Positions 7,361 to 13,590 of a stretch of DNA of 17,277 nt are shown here, piece by piece. The stretch comes from an uncultured Christensenella sp. (lineage in GTDB: Bacteria; Bacillota; Clostridia; Christensenellales; Borkfalkiaceae), in NCBI GenBank assembly GCA_910585235.1, contig CAJUCM010000017.1, positions 16,457 through 33,733 on the forward strand, given 5' to 3'. Positions within the stretch are counted from its first letter, which is position 1; each line of letters starts with the position of its first letter. The position numbers were made by a program, and so were the translations under genes. The notes beneath the pieces were generated by a model. That model was not told where the DNA came from and did not search any database. It worked only from the letters and a program-made list of their open reading frames with translations.

Positions 7361-8044
7361 TCAAATCCTCAGACTGATTTCCGCCGCCGAAAGCAGAACG
7401 GACTTTCCGCCCCGCTCCACTTCCAGTCTTCCGTCGGGATTGACCCCGACCGCCTTCCCGAAATACGTTTCGCCGCCGCTCTCTATCACGCGCACTTCTT
7501 TTCCGAGAAAGCGCACGCGTCCGATGTAATCGTCAAACGAAATCTTTCTCTGCAAATTTTCAATGAGATACCCGCGCGCCTCGTCGAGGGGAACGATACG
7601 CCCCGCCGCTTCGGAGAGGCTCACGGCAATCTCTTTCAATTCTCCCAGTTCGTTCAAAACGTTTAAGCCGATCCCTACGATACTCGACTTGACTTCCCCG
7701 CCGTCGATCGTATTTTCCACAAGGATCCCCGCAAGTTTCTTCCCCGCCAAAAGCACGTCGTTCGGCCACTTGATTTCGGGATCGAGCCCGAACGACTCCG
7801 CCGTTTCAGAGACCGCGACCGCCGCATGCGCCATAATTAAAAACGCGTTTTCCGCAGGAAAGTTCTTATAAAAATTCAAAGCGGATAAATATACGCCCCC
7901 GCTCTCCGAGAGAAAGGAACGCCCTTTTGTGCCCTTTCCGCCCGTCTGACGCTTTGCGATCACGATCCTGTCCTCTCCGGACAACAGATAGCGTTTGATA
8001 TATTCGTTGGTGGAACCGACTTCTTCGAGAAATTCAATCTTCAT
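7361..8044 (-). CDS. birA: Biotin--[acetyl-CoA-carboxylase] ligase, catalytic domain only
   Basis: Activates biotin with ATP to biotinyl-AMP and attaches it to the biotin carboxyl carrier protein. The 227 residues hold the catalytic and small C-terminal domains only. There is no N-terminal helix-turn-helix, so it should not act as the biotin-operon repressor. Seen: GSTN at 10-13; the biotinyl-AMP loop as QTGGKGTKGRSF at 33-44, which departs from the textbook GRGRRGR; KWPND at 92-96 followed by GKKLAGILVE; and a C-terminal beta-rich segment from about residue 180. The ATG at 8044 lies inside the end of recX (11-base overlap), so the two are probably translationally coupled. Confidence 0.95.
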   Translation of the reverse strand: MKIEFLEEVGSTNEYIKRYLLSGEDRIVIAKRQTGGKGTKGRSFLSESGGVYLSALNFYKNFPAENAFLIMAHAAVAVSETAESFGLDPEIKWPNDVLLAGKKLAGILVENTIDGGEVKSSIVGIGLNVLNELGELKEIAVSLSEAAGRIVPLDEARGYLIENLQRKISFDDYIGRVRFLGKEVRVIESGGETYFGKAVGVNPDGRLEVERGGKSVLLSAAEISLRI

Positions 8045-8648
8045 TTTTCAGGCTCTCTATCGCTTCTTTGGCGGTATCGTAATCGAATCCCTTCGACAAC
8101 AGATTGCGGTACGCTTTCTGAACCGCCGCCCCGTCGTCAAGATTCTTTCCGCGCAGATACTTCAAAAGACAGCGTTTCGCGCTCTCCGTTTCGTCTTCCA
8201 GCGCCGAAAGCGCGGAATCGACGGTCTCTGCGCTCACTCCCTTTTGGCGCAATTCGAGCCGGATCAGCCTGCTCCCCTTGCGTTTAGAAGCGCCCTCCAC
8301 ATAGGAGGCGGCAAACGCCTCGTCGTCTACGAACCCGTAATCCTTCATTTTATCGAGAACGTAAGCGACCACGTCCTCTAAATAACCCTTCTTTTTAAGG
8401 AACGCCGCGATCTCTTGTTCCGTCTTCATGGTGACGGAAATATGCCTGAGCGCCTTATCAAGCGCAGTCAGTTTTTCGCTTTCGAGTTGCAGACGCGACA
8501 GTTCCCCCGTATCGACGCTCATGCCCGCTTTCAATCCGTTTGCAAGAACCGTATCGAGCTTCATTCCGCAACAGAACTTGCCGTCGATTTCGATATTACA
8601 ACGCGTTTTATCCTTTTGCTGGGGCGTTATCGCAGTGATCTCCGCCAT
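8034..8648 (-). CDS. recX: Regulatory protein RecX
   Basis: RecX binds RecA filaments and limits strand exchange. The 204 residues have the all-helical three-motif layout of the family. The recognisable part is the middle: ALRHISVTMKTEQEIAAFLK, then KGYLEDVVAYVLDKMKDYGFVDDEAFAASYV and KRKGSRLIRLELRQKGVSAETVD. A basic N-terminal segment of about 60 residues precedes it. recA is not in the window. The ATG at 8648 follows the stop of the metallo-beta-lactamase gene by one base, and its 3' end overlaps birA by 11 bases. It is therefore tightly built into the run and probably depends on upstream translation. Confidence 0.94.
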   Translation of the reverse strand: MAEITAITPQQKDKTRCNIEIDGKFCCGMKLDTVLANGLKAGMSVDTGELSRLQLESEKLTALDKALRHISVTMKTEQEIAAFLKKKGYLEDVVAYVLDKMKDYGFVDDEAFAASYVEGASKRKGSRLIRLELRQKGVSAETVDSALSALEDETESAKRCLLKYLRGKNLDDGAAVQKAYRNLLSKGFDYDTAKEAIESLKNED

Positions 8649-8649
8649 G

Positions 8650-9900
8650 TTATTCCACCCCGTTCCATTTGCGGTTTGCCTTAAACCAATCGGTATCTTT
8701 CAGGATCGTCGTATTTTCGGAGCAGTACAGTTTATACGATTTTTCCACTTCCTCTTCCTTTTTTCCGAAATAATAGACGATGTTTCCGTTCATAGACGTA
8801 TAATCCCACGAACTTTTCGTCGAGCTCGCCCCCAATACGATATTCGTCGCAAGCGTCGTCACATAAATATTTTTCGTATATTTTCCCACACGGTCGATAA
8901 AATCCTGCGTCGGAAACGTGTTGTTGTTATCGAGCGTATATTGCGGAGACCCCGCGCAACAGCATACGCATACCACCTCCGGTCTGATTTGACTGAGCAG
9001 TTTATCATGACTGGACGTTTTACTTCCGTGATGCCCCGCTTTATAAAGTTTGCAACGGGGCAAATCGTTATGATCCACGAGGGAAGACTCCCCCTCCTCT
9101 TCAAGATCGCCCGTGAACAGAAAATGATCTTCGCCGTTGGACAAAAGCACGCACACGGAATAATTGTTTTCCGCCGTTTTGCTGGAATCCTGTTCCTCGT
9201 AATACTTATGATATAGGATGCTCATGGAGACGCTTTCCGAGAGCGCGTACGTTTTTTTCGCGCCGTCCGTCTCGTTCCAGCACTGCAACGCATCATAGTG
9301 CACGGCGCCCGCGTTGACTTCCGCCGTGCGCGCCGCGCAATATTTTCCGTAAACGGTATTGGGGTTATTGGCAGAGTCCTTATCCTGTTTATCCTTGCTT
9401 ACCAGCGGGAAATCGATGATCGTTTTGCATTCAAAACTTTCAAACACGCCCTTGCGGCTGTTTGTGCTGTAAAAAGCGCCGATATGATCCTCGTGCGCGT
9501 GCGTTGCAATGACGTATTCGAGTTTTCCGTCCGTACAATATTTTGAAATATAGGGTATAATGGTCTCCGCCGAAGCATTCGTCGCGCCCGCGTCAATCAA
9601 CACCTCGGTATCCCCCGCCTTGATCAGCGTACAGTCGCCCGTTTCTTTATGCCCCAACTCCAAAAAATGAATGGAGAAGTCTGCCGTGACGATATCCGCC
9701 TCCGCCCCATCCAAGACGTTCCCCGGAGTGTCGTTGCCTTTCTTTTTATAGACCAAAAAGTACCATAAAAGACTCGCGACGATCACGGCGACCAATAAAA
9801 TCGCAACGATCGCCAAAAATACTTTGGGGTTCTTTTTCGCGGCTTTTTCGGCGGCGCGCGCCGCCTTTTTTGCCGTCTGATTATTCTTTTTATTCGCCAT
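8650..9900 (-). CDS. Membrane-anchored ComEC/Rec2-type metallo-beta-lactamase protein
   Basis: Predicted metal-dependent hydrolase held outside the cell membrane. Residues 1-26 are Lys/Ala-rich and cytoplasmic, 27-50 form one membrane helix, and a linker leads to a metallo-beta-lactamase domain from about 75 to 350. Seen: THAHEDH at 133-139 (the HxHxDH metal site), GD at 264-265, and AGHHGSKTSS at 288-297. The last of these is a hallmark of the hydrolase domain of the DNA-uptake channel ComEC. The channel (Competence) domain of ComEC is absent, so this is the stand-alone form, whose substrate (nucleic acid or phosphodiester is the usual guess) is unproven. An unusual CVCCC cluster sits at 311-315, and about 65 further residues follow the domain. 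AGGAA precedes the ATG at a good distance. It is one base upstream of recX and 12 bases after an unknown gene. Confidence 0.88.
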   Translation of the reverse strand: MANKKNNQTAKKAARAAEKAAKKNPKVFLAIVAILLVAVIVASLLWYFLVYKKKGNDTPGNVLDGAEADIVTADFSIHFLELGHKETGDCTLIKAGDTEVLIDAGATNASAETIIPYISKYCTDGKLEYVIATHAHEDHIGAFYSTNSRKGVFESFECKTIIDFPLVSKDKQDKDSANNPNTVYGKYCAARTAEVNAGAVHYDALQCWNETDGAKKTYALSESVSMSILYHKYYEEQDSSKTAENNYSVCVLLSNGEDHFLFTGDLEEEGESSLVDHNDLPRCKLYKAGHHGSKTSSHDKLLSQIRPEVVCVCCCAGSPQYTLDNNNTFPTQDFIDRVGKYTKNIYVTTLATNIVLGASSTKSSWDYTSMNGNIVYYFGKKEEEVEKSYKLYCSENTTILKDTDWFKANRKWNGVE

Positions 9901-9912
9901 GATAACTTCCTT

Positions 9913-10245
9913 TTATACGAGATTCAACGCCTTTGCGATATTGACGACCGCCGTATCGATATTATGCAGTAAACGGTTGAGCGCGGTCTGCGCACCCGCG
10001 TCGATCTCGCCGTTTTCCGTCGTGCGCAAAACGGCAATGATCATATCGAAATTTTTATAGACGATCTCCGTATCAGGATGTAACGAGGCAAAGATACCGT
10101 CTTTGCTCGTCGCCTCGATTTTGTGCATTTCCTTGATCGCGGCGTTCATTTCGGTAAAGAGCGCAAGATCCCCCCGATCGAAAAGCTCCTTCATGGTAGC
10201 GTTCAGGCGGACGAGCTGTTCGCAAAAAAGCTGTAAATCTTCCAT
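9913..10245 (-). CDS. Small helical protein of unknown function
   Basis: Not recognised. The 110 residues are predicted mostly helical (four helices), acidic, with no membrane segment, no signal peptide and no cysteine-based motif (one Cys near residue 8). The pattern of leucines and alanines suggests a helical bundle or a dimer interface. The reading frame is likely real: it is packed between two clear genes (19 bases after the pyrophosphorylase stop, 12 before the metallo-beta-lactamase start) with no antisense competitor. Its Shine-Dalgarno is weak: a GGAA 7 bases before the ATG lies inside the downstream copy of an 18-base tandem duplication. Function cannot be guessed from neighbours. 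Confidence 0.8.
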   Translation of the reverse strand: MEDLQLFCEQLVRLNATMKELFDRGDLALFTEMNAAIKEMHKIEATSKDGIFASLHPDTEIVYKNFDMIIAVLRTTENGEIDAGAQTALNRLLHNIDTAVVNIAKALNLV

Positions 10246-10280
10246 ATTATAATTCCATTCCGTATTATAATTCCATTCCG
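10245..10280. repeat. Two tandem 18-bp units at the stop of the pyrophosphorylase gene
   Basis: TATTATAATTCCATTCCG occurs exactly twice in a row, at 10245-10262 and 10263-10280. On the - strand the first copy contains the last codons and TAA of the UDP-sugar pyrophosphorylase. The second copy forms almost the whole gap and supplies the GGAA before the next ATG. Confidence 0.9.
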
Positions 10281-11482
10281 TTTTTTTTCAGAAGTTCCCT
10301 TGCTGTATCCACGCTGTCCGTTCCCGTTCTGTTTTTCACGGGAGCAAATTCCCTCTCCCGCTCAACCTCGAAGGGCAGACAGCCGTTCAGAAGATGAATG
10401 AGATCGAGAATGAGCGTCTCGTACTTATACGCGTTCTCTGTTTCTGGCGTTATCACTTTTTCCCCGTCGAAATACGGCACTTTCTTTTTGGCGCGGTGAA
10501 CGGGAATTTTTTGGGACGCGATCTCTTCCAGCGCGGAAAGACGGAACAGATAATTGAGGATCACGCCGCTCCCGTAGAGGAGTTCCCCCTCTTGATCCCG
10601 CAAATTCGCCATTCTTTCGTCGAGTTCGTAATATTCGATAATATCGGGACGCCCGCCGCGGTTACAGAGAACGCCCACGCGCTCTTCGGGAGAAGTCTTT
10701 TTGACTGCTTTTGCACCGCTGTCGTTCCCGCTCAGCGCAGTCGCCCCTACAAAAACGGGATCGGCAATGCGCTGTAATACGTTATCCACCGAGAACACGT
10801 TGAACCACTTGACGCCCCGCGCCTTCACGGTCTCTACAAGCCCCGCGCGCCGCATGGACGAGAACCATCCGCCGTTTCCGTTCGGCGAAAACGCGATCCC
10901 GCACTTGTCGTCCAAAAGAATTTTCCCGTTGAGATCGGTACACGGCGCCATATCCTGTTGAAAGAAATAAATATCCTCTTCGGGATAGCCGAAATACGCA
11001 TGCTCTTTTAAGAAACGGCGCGTCATTCCGTCGTTGCCCTCGCTCGTCATAATGAGAAGCGGTACGCGCACGCCGTACTTTTCCGTCACTTCGAGAAGAT
11101 TTTTGATCTGACATTCAAAGATATAGACGGGTTTCGTAATTCCAAGATCATAAGTGCCCTTGGGCGCGGACGATCCGAGCCTCGTCCCCTGCCCGCCCGC
11201 AAGCATGACCGCTGCCACGCTTCCCTCGCGGAGAAGCCGCACGCCCTCTTTTTCAAACTCCGCCGACCGAAGTTTGATCTCTTTCAGCGTCATAGGCGCG
11301 ATCGGCGTTACCTCCCCGCTCCTTTCCAACGGTATTTCTTCGAGAAGCGTCCAGTCGATCGTAGAAATTTCTCTGACGAGTTCTTTCTGCTGATCGGTTT
11401 TCAGCGAATCGAAACCGTTCAGAAGATGTTCCTGTCCTTTGGACCGTAAAAATAATTTCAGTTCTTCTATTTTGTTTTTCAT
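10265..11482 (-). CDS. UDP-sugar / UDP-N-acetylhexosamine pyrophosphorylase family protein (UDPGP type)
   Basis: Makes a UDP-sugar and pyrophosphate from UTP and a sugar 1-phosphate, in the cytoplasm. The 405 residues are of the eukaryotic-type UDPGP/UAP family, not the bacterial GalU or GlmU type. Seen: the nucleotide loop LAGGQGTRLG at 94-103 followed by PKG at 107-109; APCTDLNGKI; NGNGGWF; SVDNVLQRIADP; IEYYEL; and a C-terminal EFAPVKNRTGTDS from about 378, the UAP family signature for binding the sugar nucleotide. Whether the substrate is GlcNAc-1-P, Glc-1-P, Gal-1-P or Ara-1-P is not decidable here. The ATG at 11482 overlaps the stop of the glycosidase (ATGA), so it is translated with it, which favours a role in using the sugar that enzyme releases. 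Confidence 0.9.
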   Translation of the reverse strand: MKNKIEELKLFLRSKGQEHLLNGFDSLKTDQQKELVREISTIDWTLLEEIPLERSGEVTPIAPMTLKEIKLRSAEFEKEGVRLLREGSVAAVMLAGGQGTRLGSSAPKGTYDLGITKPVYIFECQIKNLLEVTEKYGVRVPLLIMTSEGNDGMTRRFLKEHAYFGYPEEDIYFFQQDMAPCTDLNGKILLDDKCGIAFSPNGNGGWFSSMRRAGLVETVKARGVKWFNVFSVDNVLQRIADPVFVGATALSGNDSGAKAVKKTSPEERVGVLCNRGGRPDIIEYYELDERMANLRDQEGELLYGSGVILNYLFRLSALEEIASQKIPVHRAKKKVPYFDGEKVITPETENAYKYETLILDLIHLLNGCLPFEVEREREFAPVKNRTGTDSVDTARELLKKNGMEL

Positions 11483-13521
11483 GATTTAGTTCCACCTTTT
11501 TTCAAGAGAAACGCGCCCGCTGTAAAGGGCTTCCCCTCCACGCGCAATACGCCGTCCATTTCCCGAAAGTCAAGATCGGTATAGGCGCCATCCAGCCGGT
11601 ATCCGCCGAGCGGGATCTCGACCGTCCCCTCCTGATCGAGAACGTGCAGAATGACAAGTTTTTGTTCGCCGTATTCCTTTTGGTATATCTGCCGCCCGAC
11701 CGGATTGCGGTAAGAACGCACGTTGCAGTCGATCCCGCAAATATCGCCGTAGCGGACGATCTCTTTGATCCTCTCATAAAATTTCAGACCGCTTAAAATC
11801 AGTTCTCTTTTTTCTTCGGACAGATTCAAAACGTCTCCCGAAAGGCATATCCTGCCCATAAAAGCGGCGCACAAGGAATAAACCGTGCGGGAATCCGCTT
11901 CATCTTCGCGCAAAACCGCCCAAATCTGCGACTGCCGCGCAGGGATCACGCGCGACACGTTCGCCGCGACGAGCGGAATTTCGGCGCATTCGTGCGCGTC
12001 GGAAAAAGAGCACATGGAAACTTTGCTCATTCTGTAAGGCTCGATACGGCTTCCGCCAGATGAACAGTTTTCGATGACGATCCCCTCGACCTCTTTGAGT
12101 TTTTCAAGCCAGCCGATACTCTCTTCGGCAACCTGACGCCCGCCCTCGCCCAAGGACTCCGCTCCGTCGCATCCGATCCCGTATGCGTCGTTATAGTCGA
12201 TTTTAAGATACCCGAAGCCGTTTTTCTTTAAGAAATCCAGCATTCTGCGGCAAAGATATTTTTCCGTTTCCTCCTTTCTCAGATCGAGAAAGCGGCGGTT
12301 TTTACCGGAAATAATCGCGCCGTCCCGCTTCAACAACAGTTCTTCGTTGGAAAAAAGTTCGCTGTTTTTTGCCGCGACCTCGAACTCGAACCAGATTCCG
12401 GGGATCATATTCCGTTTTCGGATCTGATCCGCCGTATGCTTCAAGCCGTTCGGAAAGAGTTCTTTGCTCTCCCGCCAATCTCCGCCCGCAAGGCTCCAAT
12501 CCGCCTCCCGCGGCTTAAACCAGCCCGCATCGATGACAAACACGCCGATCGGAAGCCCTTCGAGCGCGCCGAGAATACGGTCGATATTTTCTTCGGAGGG
12601 CGTTCCCCAGGTCGTGCAGTATTCGTTGAACAGAACAGGCATATCCTCTTCGCTTTGGGGCACTTGCAACCGCTTATCCGCATAGTGCACGAACGCGTTG
12701 GAAACGGCGTTGACGCCGCCCCGCTCTTTGACCGTAAAATACGCCCGATGCGTGGAAAACCGTCCGCCGTTTTCGATCTCTTTGCGCCAATGACCCGTCT
12801 CGAAATCTGCAAGCCCGCCCGACAGCGCGACGCCCGCGCGTTCGATCAAAACTTCCATCTGCCAGGAGAACGGCGCTTCCAAAGTCATTCCCCAGATAAC
12901 GCCGTCAACGTCTTCGACCGCCGCAAAGGGATAATAACCGCGGTTCGGCATACTGCCGACCGACCCCCACTTCTCGCTTTTCAAGCCGTACTGCGCCCAG
13001 CTCGCCTCCAAACCGAGTTCAAAGAACTTATCCTCTTTCAATCTGCATTCGCGCGACCAGGCGCTTGTCATACGGTAGAGACTGAGCTCCGCCGCCCCCT
13101 CTTTCGGAACAAGCGAAACGCACCCGCTCGCAAGATATTCGAGCAATTTCGTCTTACCCGATTTGTTCTCATAGGTAACTTCCGTGGAGAACACGCCCGT
13201 ATCGCCGTCATACGCGAGGAGGTGCGTATAAAAATTGCCCGCTCCGTCCGTTAAAAGGGTCTCCACGCCGTTTTCGTCCGCCGTCTGCCTTTCGATATGT
13301 AAAATCGTTGACGCGCGGCGATTCATGCTGATCCCGCGCGAATAATCGAGGAGCGACCGATCGCCCGTAAACGCGACCTGAACGAGCGGATCGGGTAAAA
13401 ACTTTGTCTCGTCAAATGCACGCGACTTGGGTAAAACGGTCAGCCCGACGCTCTTCTCTCCTGCGATCTCCGTCTCCGTATAATAAAACGCGGTATCGCC
13501 GAACACAAATTTTTTTATCAC
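11479..13521 (-). CDS. GH36-family glycosidase, probable alpha-galactosidase
   Basis: Retaining glycosidase of clan GH-D, cytoplasmic since no signal peptide is present. An N-terminal beta-sandwich of roughly 280 residues leads into a catalytic barrel and a C-terminal beta domain. Seen: VFVIDAGWFKP, GDWRESKELFPNGL, GIWFEFEVA; YLKIDYND with the nucleophile Asp near residue 442 (codon 12196-12198); ENCSSGGSRIEP; and FSDAHE, whose Asp near residue 508 is the likely acid/base. The Trp of the usual WTSD is lost, as in a divergent Firmicutes group, so the exact sugar is open. Start: a GTG at 13521 is preferred because GAGG lies 6 bases before it. An in-frame GTG at 13533 would add four residues but has no ribosome site. 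It sits 69 bases after araA behind a GC-rich hairpin and overlaps the next gene by four bases. Confidence 0.88.
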   Translation of the reverse strand: MIKKFVFGDTAFYYTETEIAGEKSVGLTVLPKSRAFDETKFLPDPLVQVAFTGDRSLLDYSRGISMNRRASTILHIERQTADENGVETLLTDGAGNFYTHLLAYDGDTGVFSTEVTYENKSGKTKLLEYLASGCVSLVPKEGAAELSLYRMTSAWSRECRLKEDKFFELGLEASWAQYGLKSEKWGSVGSMPNRGYYPFAAVEDVDGVIWGMTLEAPFSWQMEVLIERAGVALSGGLADFETGHWRKEIENGGRFSTHRAYFTVKERGGVNAVSNAFVHYADKRLQVPQSEEDMPVLFNEYCTTWGTPSEENIDRILGALEGLPIGVFVIDAGWFKPREADWSLAGGDWRESKELFPNGLKHTADQIRKRNMIPGIWFEFEVAAKNSELFSNEELLLKRDGAIISGKNRRFLDLRKEETEKYLCRRMLDFLKKNGFGYLKIDYNDAYGIGCDGAESLGEGGRQVAEESIGWLEKLKEVEGIVIENCSSGGSRIEPYRMSKVSMCSFSDAHECAEIPLVAANVSRVIPARQSQIWAVLREDEADSRTVYSLCAAFMGRICLSGDVLNLSEEKRELILSGLKFYERIKEIVRYGDICGIDCNVRSYRNPVGRQIYQKEYGEQKLVILHVLDQEGTVEIPLGGYRLDGAYTDLDFREMDGVLRVEGKPFTAGAFLLKKGGTKS

Positions 13522-13527
13522 TGAAAA

Positions 13528-13531
13528 CCTC
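13528..13531 (-). promoter_or_regulatory. Ribosome binding site deciding the GH36 start
   Basis: GAGG on the - strand, 6 bases before the GTG at 13521. It overlaps the alternative GTG at 13533, which itself has only a GC-rich sequence upstream, so the shorter product is favoured. Confidence 0.55.
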
Positions 13532-13539
13532 ACAAACCG

Positions 13540-13576
13540 CGAGGCGGGGCGAGAAAAAATCCCGCCCCGTAGCTCG
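13540..13576. other. GC-rich hairpin between araA and the GH36 gene
   Basis: CGGGGCG (13545-13551) pairs with CGCCCCG (13563-13569) around an 11-base loop, extended by CGAG (13540-13543) with CTCG (13573-13576). The T/A run lies in the loop, not after the stem, so it is not a standard terminator in either direction. It may protect the araBDA message or set a processing point within the operon. Confidence 0.65.
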
Positions 13577-13590
13577 TTTTCAACGCCGTG

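Noticed and set aside
12436..13254. 272-residue + strand frame opposite the GH36 gene
   Set aside because: Antisense to clear GH36 sequence, Arg/Phe-rich, no motif and no ribosome site.
13545..13569. The GC hairpin after araA as a Rho-independent terminator
   Set aside because: The T run is in the loop and the bases after the stem are GC-rich on both strands, so the classic layout is missing.
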